This document shows, piece after piece, positions 15,850 to 25,168 of a DNA stretch of 49,848 bases. The translations under genes were made by a program, and so were the position numbers. This stretch comes from Terriglobia bacterium (GTDB lineage: Bacteria > Acidobacteriota > Terriglobia > Bryobacterales > Bryobacteraceae). The stretch covers positions 1-49,848 of the forward strand of contig JAIQFL010000031.1 in the NCBI GenBank assembly GCA_020073365.1. The letters are read 5' to 3'. Positions within the stretch are counted from its first letter, which is position 1; the number at the start of each line of letters is the position of its first letter. The notes under the pieces were generated by a model. The model worked only from the letters and a program-made list of their open reading frames with translations. It did not search any database and was not told the origin of the DNA.

Positions 15850-17343
15850 ATGGAGAGTGCGCGCAGAATCACCATTAATCCCATTACCCGGCTAGAAGGG
15901 CACGGTAAAATCGAAATCTTCCTCGACGAGCAGGGCCGTGTCGATCGCGCGTTCTTCCAGGTGCCGGAGCTGCGGGGATTCGAGAAGTTCGCGCAAGGGC
16001 GGCCGGCCGAGGACATGCCGCAGATCACCTCGCGCATTTGCGGGGTCTGTCCAACCGCCCATCACATGGCTTCCACGAAAGCCCTGGACGCTCTCTACCA
16101 GGTAACCCCGCCGCCCGCGGCCCGCATGATCCGGGAGCTGGTCTATTCCACGTTCGTGGTGGAGGACCATGCGCTCCACTTTTACTTCCTGGGCGGACCA
16201 GATTTCGTGGTGGGACCGCAGGCTCCGGCTGCCGAGCGGAACGTGCTGGGCGTCATCGCCAAAGTCGGGGTCGAGACCGGGCAGAAGGTGATCGCCATGC
16301 GGCGCAAGCTTCGGGAACTGATGGTGCTGGCCGCCGGGAAGGCGGCGCACCCGGTATTCGGCTTGCCCGGGGGCGTGGCGAAGCCTCTCACGGCTGAGGA
16401 CGCGGCGCGGTTTCGCGAGGTGGCGGATGAAGCCGTTGCCTTCGCGTGCTTCACCCTGGAGGTCTTCGAGAAGGTGGTACTCCAGAACTCCGGGTTCGTG
16501 GACCTGATCTACTCCGACGCGTTCACCGATCGCACGTACTACATGGGCCTGGTGGACGAGAAGAACCAACTCAACTTCTATGACGGCTCCTTGCGCGTGC
16601 TCTCGCCCGACGGTCACGAGTGGGCCCGCTTCCAGCCGGACCAGTACCTGGACCACATCGCGGAGCACACTGAGCCCTGGAGCTACATGAAATTCTGCTA
16701 CTTGAAACAGCTCGGGTGGAAAGGTTTCGCGGAGGGCGAGGAGAGCAGCGTGTATTGCGTCGCGCCGCTGGCGCGGTTGAATGTCGCCGATGGCCTGGCG
16801 ACGCCGCTGGCCCACGAGGCCTACCTGAAGTTCCACGGGATGCTGGGCGGCCGGCCGGTCCATCACACGCTCGCCAACCACTGGGCCAGGGTGGTGGAGA
16901 TGCTCTACGCCGCCGAGCGTATGAAAGAGCTGGCTCACGATCCCGAATTGACCAGCCCCATGGTGCGAACGCTCCCGACCGCCGTTCCGCGCGAAGGAGT
17001 CGGCGTCGTGGAAGCGCCGCGCGGAACGCTGTTCCACCACTATCGCACCGACGAGCGGGGCGTCATCACCGCGGCGAATCTGATCGTGGCCACGCAGAAC
17101 AACGCCGCGCGCATCGCCATTGGCGTGGAGAAAGCCGCGAAGAAGTTGATCACCGGCGGCAGCGTCCCAGAGGGCTTGCTGAACATGGTGGAGATGGCAT
17201 TTCGCGCATACGACCCGTGCCTGGGGTGCGCCACGCACTCGCTTCCGGGCAACATGCCTCTCCTGGTCCAGGTGCGCGACCCGAGCGGTCGACCGCTCAC
17301 CGCGTTGAGGCGCAACGCCGATGGAAGCATCCACAGAGAATGA
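15850..17343 (+). CDS. mvhA: [NiFe] hydrogenase large subunit, MvhA type (group 3c-like)
   Basis: About 497 residues. It binds the Ni-Fe(CN)2CO centre through C64 and C67 in the L1 motif RICGVCPTAH and through the C-terminal L2 motif DPCLGCATH. A 34-residue tail follows the final His, which the maturation protease would remove. Start ATG 15850 has GGAG 8 nt upstream. GTG 15841, which overlaps the mvhG stop, is an alternative. It makes the cytoplasmic H2-splitting module with MvhG and MvhD. The neighbouring hdrA supports assignment to the Hdr-linked group 3c rather than to an NAD-linked Hox enzyme. No hypABCDEF accessory genes are in the window, so they must lie elsewhere. Confidence 0.94.
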   Translation: MESARRITINPITRLEGHGKIEIFLDEQGRVDRAFFQVPELRGFEKFAQGRPAEDMPQITSRICGVCPTAHHMASTKALDALYQVTPPPAARMIRELVYSTFVVEDHALHFYFLGGPDFVVGPQAPAAERNVLGVIAKVGVETGQKVIAMRRKLRELMVLAAGKAAHPVFGLPGGVAKPLTAEDAARFREVADEAVAFACFTLEVFEKVVLQNSGFVDLIYSDAFTDRTYYMGLVDEKNQLNFYDGSLRVLSPDGHEWARFQPDQYLDHIAEHTEPWSYMKFCYLKQLGWKGFAEGEESSVYCVAPLARLNVADGLATPLAHEAYLKFHGMLGGRPVHHTLANHWARVVEMLYAAERMKELAHDPELTSPMVRTLPTAVPREGVGVVEAPRGTLFHHYRTDERGVITAANLIVATQNNAARIAIGVEKAAKKLITGGSVPEGLLNMVEMAFRAYDPCLGCATHSLPGNMPLLVQVRDPSGRPLTALRRNADGSIHRE

Positions 17344-17863
17344 CCGCGTAGCAATTCGTGTCCTTGGCCTGGGAAACGAGATCCTCGCCGACGATGCTTT
17401 CGGCATCCTGGCGGCGCGAGAAGTAGAGCACGCCTACGGAGCGCAAGTCGAGTTCCGCTGCTCCTCATCCGCTGGTTTTGGCTTGCTGGACGACCTGCTG
17501 GGAGCGACGCGCCTGCTGGTGGTGGACACCATCATTACCGGCAGCGCGAAGCCTGGTACTGTCTATGTCTTCACCAGCGATCAGGTGGACACTGCGCCGG
17601 GCGGCTCGCCCCATTTCTTAGGCCTCTTTGAGGTGGTGGAACTCGCCAGGCGCCTGCATCTGCCGGTGCCTGAACAGACCACAATCATAGCGGTCGAGGC
17701 TGCGGATTCGACGACGGCCGGCGGCCCCATCCACCCCGATGTCCTGTCAGCGATTCCTGAGGTAGTAGAGCGGGCCGGGCAACGTCTCGGCATTGGGTCG
17801 CCCGGCCGGATCGAGAGGTACGAGAATGGCCTACCTATGGCTTCCCAAAACCTTCTGGCTTAG
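17321..17863 (+). CDS. [NiFe] hydrogenase maturation endopeptidase (HyaD/HycI family)
   Basis: 180 residues. The N-terminal signature is GLGNEILADDAFG, where the Glu and the second Asp are the nickel-sensing residues of this family. Typical DDGFG is DDAFG here. The core continues with LLVVDTIITG. These proteases cut the C-terminal tail of the large subunit after the His of DPCxxCxxH once Ni is inserted. The gene overlaps the end of mvhA by 23 nt, which fits a dedicated protease for that subunit. It is the last gene of the operon. The ATG at 17321 lacks a good ribosome-binding site, so translation is probably coupled. Confidence 0.93.
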   Translation: MEASTENDRVAIRVLGLGNEILADDAFGILAAREVEHAYGAQVEFRCSSSAGFGLLDDLLGATRLLVVDTIITGSAKPGTVYVFTSDQVDTAPGGSPHFLGLFEVVELARRLHLPVPEQTTIIAVEAADSTTAGGPIHPDVLSAIPEVVERAGQRLGIGSPGRIERYENGLPMASQNLLA

Positions 17864-18225
17864 CAAGTTTAGCCGCGCCATCGGAGTTGTCTTCAGCGAG
17901 TTCGAGTGTCGGATTGGCGCCGCCCGTAACTTCCAGATTCAAAAGGCGATTTCTTGTGGCTCCCCAAAAGTGCGGCTCTCGAACAGAGTCTCTCAACATC
18001 TCTGAATGTGCCGTTTTGAAGCCGTCGAGCGAGGGTGTTTCAGACTGGAGAACGCCAACAATCTACAAAGCCAACCCGTTTCAATGGGTTGCCCGCTTCG
18101 CCAGCTAGTGCTTCCCTGTCAACCGCGTGCCTTAACAACCAAGCGAGAGGATCTTCGAATCACCGCGTGTCTCCCCGAGAGGAACCCTGCCCGCGCCGCC
18201 CGCAGCAGTTCGGGCGTCCACCGTG
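17864..18225. other. Non-coding gap of 362 bp after the hydrogenase operon
   Basis: This is a convergent interval between the protease gene (plus) and the VWFA-related gene (minus). Short open frames cross it but resemble no known protein. No strong hairpin with a T-run was seen, so termination is not explained by the sequence I could read. Confidence 0.5.
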
Positions 18226-20229
18226 TCACCGTGTTACCCGCTTCACAACGGTGAGATGCGTCCACTGCACGTCGATCTGCTTCTTCGGTGCGGCCAAGCG
18301 GTCATAGGCCAGAAGCTGCAACGTGTAGTCTCCAGGCTTGAAATCACTGCCGATTCGCAGAGATCCGCCGAGATAGTTTTCGGCCAGCGTGGAAATTGGC
18401 ACGTGGAGAACCTGGCTGTCTACCACCGGCTTATCCTCTCCATCGGGAAACAGCCGTATTTCCATGTCAACCCGCGGCTCCCGAGGGGGCTGAAGTGAGG
18501 TTCTAAAGCCGAACACTTCGCACTCAAATTGAACCGAAGCCCCCGCGAGATACCTATCCCATCCGCCCGAACCACCAGCGTACAAAATGCCTTCGGGGCC
18601 TGACAACTTAATGCGCGACAGCGCAATCTGGGGCCTGTTGAAATCCGGTGCGTCGACAAACGAATAAGCTGATCCCATCGCTCCGGAATTCTCGTCCCGC
18701 ACGGCGGCGCGGACCTGGTACTGTCCTGCCCGGTTGAGGTCGACATCCATGACGCTACGTATACCGGATGCGGCGATTCCCTCGACCTCCGCCGGCGTTA
18801 GATCGAGCATGAACGTCCGTTCGCGGGTGAGATATGGGGTAGCATCCCGGTTGAATACTGCGATGAGTACACTGAAAACGAAGTGCTTCATACCGTCGTT
18901 CGTGTCCGTGAACTGAAGGTCCCTTCCATCGGCCACAAGCATGGCGTGCAGGATCGGGCGGCGCAACGCTGTTCGCGGATCGGGGACCGACGCCGCATAT
19001 GTTGCGTCGAGACTCAACCTGATGTTCCCGGCATTAAACGAAGAAAACAGCGCCGGCTGAAGGTACTCATCGCTACTGTGCGGGACGCGAGCGGCTGCGG
19101 TCGCTTCCGGAAGCCCTATGGAGCCGTGCCGGGCCCGAACGGTTAAGTTCTTTCGGCGCACCTTCAACTGGATATCGTGACGGACTGAACGTCCTCCCGA
19201 CAATTCCAAGTCGTTTCGCTCTGCCTGATAGCCAATCAGATAATAGCCGTTCAGATCCTCCAGCACTTTTCCAAGATCGTCATTGAGGTTGGCGCCGGGT
19301 GAACTCAGGAGGAACAGCCCACCGGTTTCCTTGGCCAGCTTGCGATAGGTCGCATCGCTTGGGATGGTCCTGCCGCCCGGATCGACGCCGTGCGGATCGA
19401 TCACGTAGATTACGACTCCGGCGCGATTCGCCAGGTCCACGAGGCTTTGGGGCGCCGCGAACGAATGCGAAAAGAGTACCACCGCTTTCCGCCCGGGAAT
19501 GTTCTGAAGGCCCTGAATCGCCCATCTTAAATATCCAATCGGGTTGGGAGGATCGCCGCCTCTGAAGTTGTACGAGGGCTCTCCGCGGGCGAGTCCGATC
19601 GGAACTGTGTTGCCCTCCGCATCCAACTTTTTCATTGTCGGCGTCTCGACCGTCCAGAGGCCAAACCCTGGCCTGTGGGCGAGGCGATCGATGGCGGCAT
19701 ACAGTTGCTGCTTGTCGCTGGTGAATTGCTGATAGAACCCCATTCCGCCCCGGCTGGCCGTCACGCTGACCAGATCGCCCGGCAAGACCTGGCCGGCCAC
19801 GAATCTCCGGGCTGCTGCCATCACGGGCAAGACGTCCTGTTCCGCCCACGGCCCCGAGTCGTCGATCATTAATACGATTGAGCGGCGGACATCGTCTTTT
19901 TGCAGGCTGCGCCCCGGTCCGGGAGCCTCTGTACGAGAGGCGTGCGGCATTTTCAAGTCGATCCAGGAAAAATAGGTGATCTTCTGCAGCTTACCGTCAT
20001 CCGTGAGTTCGAAATCGTCGGGGCGGAGATCGATAATGTGGTTGCCCTTGGAATCGGTGACAACGGCATCCACCTGAACCAGATTGACGGACACGTGAAA
20101 CGACGGCTGGGTAGGCGGGGATTTTGCCTGAGGCGTCTGTGTAATCTGGAACCCATTCGAGAGAGAGACGAGAACACTTCCGGCGAAAACCAACGAAGTG
20201 GCGCCCGGTGTGAGTGCTGCGATCCTCAT
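18226..20229 (-). CDS. Secreted VWFA-related protein of the acidobacterial type
   Basis: 667 residues. A hydrophobic N-terminal segment (about 9-27) serves as a signal. It is followed by NLVQVDAVVTDSKGNHI and DLRPDDFELTDDGK, typical of the acidobacterial VWFA-related family. The VWA-like core begins SIVLMIDDSGPWAEQDV; the metal site is DDSGP rather than the classic DxSxS, so metal binding is uncertain. It continues with GRKAVVLFSHSFAAP. The C-terminal half is beta-rich and unassigned. Such proteins are abundant in Acidobacteriota and their role is unknown. The minus-strand neighbours are secreted hydrolases. No strong ribosome-binding site lies before the ATG at 20229. Confidence 0.85.
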   Translation of the reverse strand: MRIAALTPGATSLVFAGSVLVSLSNGFQITQTPQAKSPPTQPSFHVSVNLVQVDAVVTDSKGNHIIDLRPDDFELTDDGKLQKITYFSWIDLKMPHASRTEAPGPGRSLQKDDVRRSIVLMIDDSGPWAEQDVLPVMAAARRFVAGQVLPGDLVSVTASRGGMGFYQQFTSDKQQLYAAIDRLAHRPGFGLWTVETPTMKKLDAEGNTVPIGLARGEPSYNFRGGDPPNPIGYLRWAIQGLQNIPGRKAVVLFSHSFAAPQSLVDLANRAGVVIYVIDPHGVDPGGRTIPSDATYRKLAKETGGLFLLSSPGANLNDDLGKVLEDLNGYYLIGYQAERNDLELSGGRSVRHDIQLKVRRKNLTVRARHGSIGLPEATAAARVPHSSDEYLQPALFSSFNAGNIRLSLDATYAASVPDPRTALRRPILHAMLVADGRDLQFTDTNDGMKHFVFSVLIAVFNRDATPYLTRERTFMLDLTPAEVEGIAASGIRSVMDVDLNRAGQYQVRAAVRDENSGAMGSAYSFVDAPDFNRPQIALSRIKLSGPEGILYAGGSGGWDRYLAGASVQFECEVFGFRTSLQPPREPRVDMEIRLFPDGEDKPVVDSQVLHVPISTLAENYLGGSLRIGSDFKPGDYTLQLLAYDRLAAPKKQIDVQWTHLTVVKRVTR

Positions 20230-20313
20230 GGTCCGTCTACCGCGCGATTGTCAGTATATGTCGGCCTCGGGATGGTGACTTGGGCCATGACTGTGGCCCA
20301 CCTCTGGCCATCC

Positions 20314-21239
20314 CTAGCCAGCGGAAATCCTGTAGATCCGGTGAGCGTTTCCCCACGTGACCTTTCGGAAAACTTCGGGCGCGAGCTTCTTCCGAAGGAG
20401 CACGCACTTTCCAGCAAGGCGACTGGCCGCGGGATTACCCGCCTGAGAAACCCCGCCGCCTTTTCCGTCCGTGCAGGCACAGTCGCTGCCGAAGATCAGC
20501 TTGTCTTCGTGCCGCCGGAGGAATCCGTCGGTAAATTCCGGGTCACGCGACAGAGCATTGTTCCCGGAATTTGCGGATAGGTCGGCGAACAGATTCGGAT
20601 AATCACTCAGCCAGTTGTCGGTTATGCCTCCGCGCTTGATCTTCCCGCTTGGATAGGCTGTCTCGTTGGCATAATCCGCGCTAATGTTGGCCCAGAACGC
20701 ATCTGCATGGCCTATAAAGCGGGTCTTCGGATAATTCTTCAGCATCGCTTCAAAGTCCATCCGGTAGCAAACGTGCCTTCGGTCGATGTATGGGGCACTT
20801 CTTGGAAGTGAACAAGAATGGGAACATTGAGTTCGGCGGCCAGCGCGTACATCCGCCGAAGCTCCGGCCCCGCCGCGGCGACATGCGATTTCAATTCGCC
20901 GAGGCCAATGGCGCCAGCTTTGACGGCTTTCGTCAAGAGATCCTCCGCTTCCGGTTTCGTGATATCGGTACTGGCGAACCAGCCTAGAAACCGGCCGGGA
21001 TACTGCTTCTTCCACGTGCCGATCTGATCCGCAGAATTCTCGCGGGCAAGAACCACAGCGCCGGACAATCCCGCTCCGTCAAGGTGCATGAGATTGGCTT
21101 CTAATGTCCGGCGGAGATGGTGATGGCAATCGACGACTGGCCCGCCCCATTCATTGCGCGAAGGATCCTGGCTGTAAACCGACGAAACCGTGGCGATGGC
21201 GGCCACGTTCTTGAGCAATACCCTGCGGCTCATGACCAT
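20314..21239 (-). pseudogene. Amidohydrolase-2 family protein with twin-Arg-like leader, single frameshift
   Basis: The start at 21239 (or 21233) gives SRRVLLKNVAAIATVSS, a likely Tat-type leader. The metal-binding DCHHH follows, then PILVHFQE. At about 20760 the frame ends early in GWTLKRC. The family sequence continues in the next frame with MDFEAMLKNYPKTRFIGHAD, DNWLSDYPNLFADLSANSG, IFGSDCAC and a C-terminal WGNAHRIYRI. Together the two parts give a normal-length metal-dependent hydrolase of about 305 residues. One base gained or lost explains the break, and all recognised motifs are otherwise intact, so sequence error is possible. The substrate is unknown. Confidence 0.8.
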
Positions 21240-21299
21240 AATGTGACCTCATGCATTCTATCGATGAAATCCGTTCATCGGGAAGCCTCAGGAGCGACG

Positions 21300-22748
21300 C
21301 TACTCACCCAACCGGTGCATCAGGTCGAGCGCCAAGGAGACGATCCTCCCCTCGGCGCAGCCGGGCTTCAACCGGGACCCGATTACTTGAAACGTGAGAT
21401 GGCTGTAAGCTTCGTCCGAGTAAATGTAGCCGGAGTTCGCCATACCGTTGGCCAGTGTGACCACGATGGTTTTGTTGGCCGGCGCGTTGGCCTTCAGCCG
21501 CATCGCAATCTGGCTGTAGACTTCGCCGTTAACGGTGGCGGAGTTGATGTCGCCGATCCTCAGCACTCCGACTTTCAGGTTAACGTCGGGTCCTTCTTTA
21601 TAGCCAGGAAACACGTTCTCTCGCGCCGGATTGTCGGTGTCGAGCCGTATCCTGCCGGGGCACGAAATATTCTCCTGGGCGGCCCAGATACGGGCGGTGT
21701 CTACTGGTTGCATCGACTCACGCATTACGCGAACGGAACTGGAACCGATGAGCGCTCCCAGCATGTGGACGTAGTCGCCGGTGCGGGCCAGCACCTTCTT
21801 GTAAGCTTCCAAGCTCTCTGCGGGAATCGCTTTCCTTTCCGAAGAAGCCTGTTGAGGGTTGAAGCCCTTAGGGGCAGCCTGGTCCGGAGGCGGAAGAGGC
21901 TGGCCGACGGTTTGAACCAATGGCCCGTGGCCTTGCGTCAGCGCGGCACGCGATCCCATGAATGTTGTCGGAGATCTGAAATCCCTCGGATTCTGATCGC
22001 CAGACGCACCTTGGCTGAAGATGGCGACGGTACGGTTATCGAACAGGTCCTCAACGTAGCGCGACGCCTCTCCCGGAAAATCAGCGCCGATGACTCCGCT
22101 TAGGTAGAAATTAATGGGGTGCATCGCGTAGTTCATATACACTCCAATCGGAACGTTGTCGTTTCCAAGGAACTCGACAACCGCCAGGGTCTTATCCGAC
22201 GGCCCGTCCGGGTTCGGTTCCTGCCGCCATTCGAACTTGCTATTGAAAAGATCCCGGTTCACGTTGAGGTCTACCTTGGTCGTGCCGTAACCGACTCGTG
22301 CCGGCGCCAGCCTGGATTTCGCGGTGCCAACGGCTTCAACGATGGCATCGGCCACCGTCTTGGCCGTTGGGGCGCCTCGACCTCCCAATCCCAAGGTGTT
22401 TGAACTGTGGGTATGAGTCGCCGGGATAATGAAGTTCTGAGCGGGGCATCCAGTGGATCTGGATGCTCTTGTCGTTGCGTCGTCCACGATCTGATTTGCG
22501 GCGCCTCCTAAATCGAGTCCGACTAGCACTGCGCACGTGCTGCCGTCGTCCACCACGATCGCGCGGGCGAACAAACGATCGCGGATAGAATCCGTGGAGA
22601 CGGCCAACTCGCTCTCTTTCGGCGTGATGTCCACCTTGGCTGCGCCGGCGCGCAGACGCCCGGCGGCTGCGCTCTGGCAGTTAGCCGGGGCTGCCGGAAG
22701 CAGCACAAAAGCGGCCAACGTCGCAAGAAATAGGATGTGTTTCTTCAT
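21300..22748 (-). CDS. Secreted neutral/alkaline ceramidase-like protein
   Basis: 482 residues from the ATG at 22748, which has GAGGTGAC about 6 nt upstream. The open frame extends further upstream, but only this start gives a signal peptide (MKKHILFLATLAAFVLLPAAP). Family signatures are AGAAKVDITPKE near the N terminus, PATHTHSSNTLGLGG (Zn-ligand histidines), VYMNYAMHPI and GADFPGEASRYVE. The enzyme family hydrolyses N-acyl-sphingosine, but many soil-bacterial members have unknown substrates. The C-terminal part has ANGMANSGYIYSDEAY. It lies between an amidohydrolase and a carboxylesterase on the same strand. Confidence 0.85.
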   Translation of the reverse strand: MKKHILFLATLAAFVLLPAAPANCQSAAAGRLRAGAAKVDITPKESELAVSTDSIRDRLFARAIVVDDGSTCAVLVGLDLGGAANQIVDDATTRASRSTGCPAQNFIIPATHTHSSNTLGLGGRGAPTAKTVADAIVEAVGTAKSRLAPARVGYGTTKVDLNVNRDLFNSKFEWRQEPNPDGPSDKTLAVVEFLGNDNVPIGVYMNYAMHPINFYLSGVIGADFPGEASRYVEDLFDNRTVAIFSQGASGDQNPRDFRSPTTFMGSRAALTQGHGPLVQTVGQPLPPPDQAAPKGFNPQQASSERKAIPAESLEAYKKVLARTGDYVHMLGALIGSSSVRVMRESMQPVDTARIWAAQENISCPGRIRLDTDNPARENVFPGYKEGPDVNLKVGVLRIGDINSATVNGEVYSQIAMRLKANAPANKTIVVTLANGMANSGYIYSDEAYSHLTFQVIGSRLKPGCAEGRIVSLALDLMHRLGE

Positions 22749-22974
22749 AAGCGTCACCTCATAGCGGCGGTGGGAATCTGGAGTCTCACCAGCGGGCCGC
22801 AGGGCGCCGGCGTCTGTTGCGCGCGAATCCACGGCGGATTCCCGAACACGATGCCGCACATGGCGGCCAGTTGAAGCCAGGAGAGCTGATGGCGCCCCTT
22901 GGCGATCTGCCAATTCTGCTGTTCACAATGATTTCGTGTGGACGTTGCACATTGCTGGTAGGGACGCCCTCCCA

Positions 22975-24662
22975 TTACGGATCCAGACGCTCCCAGAGCT
23001 TGCGCTCCAGGCTGTACGGGTCATTCACGACTTTGCACTCCGCATTGATCTCCATGGTGGCGCGCTCTTCCGTGGTGTAGGCGGGCCATTCGGGCTGCCC
23101 CTTTGCTGCCGGGCGGCCCGTTCTCGCGAAGGTGCTCCACATTTCCGCCATGTTGTGAGCAGTCTTCTCGCTTTCCGGACCAGTGACCGACATCATGCCC
23201 CTGCCGGCGCCGGCTTGGCCGGCCGGCTGGACGATGTAGAACTTGTAGGGGATCTCCAGCGCGTGTGCGGCGCCCACTTTGTGCTGCGTTCCGGCGACCA
23301 GAGCCTCCGACTCGTGCGTGAAGATGTACATGTAAACCGGCGCTCCATGCTGCGTGTACTTGCGTTCGGCAATGGTCATGGCACCGATACCGATCATGCG
23401 GGCGGTGGTGATGGCGATATAGAGGTCGGCAGGAGACGCGCCGGGGCGGCTCTTGCTGTAGGTCTCGAACACCGCATCCCCGTTCGCCCCGAATTCTTTT
23501 GCCAGGCGGTCCTTCAGTGTCGGCTCGGTGAGATTGAAAACCTCCGTATTCCGCTGCTGCTGGAAGAAGAAGATTGTCTCATCGCGGTTCGATCCGACGA
23601 TCAGCGGCTTGTTCTTCGAAATCGCCGGAGCCGACGGGTCGAAGGGATTGTGCGGCAGGATTGTGCCATCGACGACCGGCCCAAAGCCGCCTGGACGCGA
23701 GCCCCCGCCCATACCCTTGCGTCCGCCGTTCATGCCCAGCGGACCACCGCCGGATTGACCCAGAGAGGACTGTGCGGCCAGGAGTTTGTCCGCCGGGACC
23801 TCCAGCAGTTGGCGCCAGGCGTTCTTTTCGATCCCGAGTTGCTTCAGCAGCATCAGGGTGGTCTCGGCCGCCGCCTCGCGCGGCATCATACGAATACCGG
23901 GTCCGCTCTCGATGGAAGCCTTATTGAAATACGGAGCCGCCGAGGGCATGGCATAGAGACAGGAGGTCTTGGCCCCGCCGCCGCTTTCGCCGAAAATCAT
24001 GACGTTGCCCGGATCGCCACCGAATGCCTCGATGTTGTCGTGCACCCATTTCAGGCCATCGCAAATATCGAGCATGCCCTGATTGCCAGAGGTGGCAAAC
24101 TCCTCTCCGCCCAGATCGCCCAGGTACAGATATCCCATCAGGCCGAGGCGGTGGTTGGTCGCCACGACCACCACATCAAAAGTACGCGCAAGGCCGGAGC
24201 CGTCCTGGTACGAAGATGCGGCCGAGCGCTGGTGAAACCGCCGCCGTGGCTGTAGAACATCACCGGGCGCTTCTTCCCGTCCGCGGCGGGCGTCCAGATG
24301 TTCAAAAAGAGGCAGTCCTCATCCTGCGCCGGTTCGTTGCGCCGCTGCCCTGGCTGCAGGGCCGGAGCGCCGAATTGAATCGCATCGCGCACGGCGGTCC
24401 ACGGCTTCAGCGCCGGCGCCGCCTTGAATCGGTTGGCGCCCGACACAGAGCCGCCGTAGGGAATACCCTTGAATGTTGCCAGGCCGGGACTCTTCACACC
24501 GCGAACCCGCCCGTAGGTTGTTTTCGCCTCGACGTATTCCGGCTCTGCGGACTGCGCCAGCGCCCGCCCGGATAGGGCGGCGTAAGACAATGCCCATGGC
24601 GCTTGGGAAATCAGGCTGCGCCGGGTCAGCCTTAGCGAATTACGATCTGACGATGAACTCAT
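22975..24662 (-). pseudogene. Type-B carboxylesterase, single frameshift
   Basis: The first part (24662 down to about 24230) has a leader with LTRRSLISQAPWAL (twin-Arg-like), then EPEYVEAKTTYGRVRGV, FKGIPYGG and HGGGF. The second part (from about 24224) begins SYQDGSGLARTFDVVVVATN and carries the nucleophile motif FGESGGG, the acid region GSNRDETIFF and the His region GAAHALEIPYKF. A single missing base at about 24224-24230 splits an otherwise complete esterase of about 560 residues. A Gly/Met-rich insert (GGPLGMNGGRKGMGGGSRPG) lies before VVDGTILP. A truncated paralogue of its N terminus lies at 39120-39466. Confidence 0.82.
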
Positions 24663-24674
24663 GTTCTTGCTCCT

Positions 24675-25168
24675 CTAGTTCGCTGGAACCTCGCGGACGA
24701 TTCTGACGGGGCCGATCAGCCCCGATGCCCGCAGCGGAGAATCCTCCCGGTAGGGCATCGCGGCGCCGCGTCCGTCCGGCAGCTGGATCCCAAAGCTCCG
24801 CCTTGCGCCCGCTCACTCTGAAACTGGCGTCGATCGTCTCGGAGCGGTCCACACGGTTCGAGAGGAAATAGGCGTCGCCGTTCGAAAGCCGGCGGTGGAT
24901 GAACATCACGCGGCTGTCCACATTCGGCTTGACGTAAGTGAAGTCGGGCGCCAGTCTGATCGCTTGCAAGGCTGCCGCGGCGCTATCGGCGGCGAAAACG
25001 CGCCCTTTGCCGACTGCCGCGGCGGTTCCCCCCGGCCAAAGCGTATTGATGATCGACTTGACCTCGGCGCACGCAGTGATCAAAGCCAGCGCCGCGGTGG
25101 AGGCCAGCAGTCCCTTGGAAATGCTGTGCGATCGCATGCGAAAGCCCGATAGGTTGCGGCTGAGCAGT
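24675..25168 (-). pseudogene. GH106-like glycosidase remnant with internal deletion
   Basis: The reverse strand encodes VKSIINTLWPGG, then GRVFAADSAAAALQAI, FIHRRLSNGDAYFLSNR and ASFRVSGRKAELWDP. These align block by block with the C-terminal part of the intact GH106 protein at 34728-38162 (KGKVFGSGTIADAMASL, FVHRKLADGDVYWVSNR, ATFRVAGKAAELWHP). After this the frame shifts and jumps directly to the family C terminus (YREDSPLRASGLIGPVRIV, stop at 24675; the intact protein has YRAESPLLPSGLIGPVQFV). About 190 residues of the C-terminal beta domain and all of the N-terminal catalytic part are missing. It abuts the end of the GH78 gene. Confidence 0.8.

Noticed and set aside
15892..17406. 504-codon minus-strand frame opposite mvhA
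   Set aside because: mvhA is unambiguous from its nickel-binding motifs; the opposite frame has no recognisable domain.
22754..22975. Minus-strand frame containing VFGNPPW, like the motif of N6-adenine methylases
   Set aside because: The surrounding residues do not fit any methylase, the frame is about 70 codons long, and it lies in the leader of the ceramidase-like gene; a chance match.
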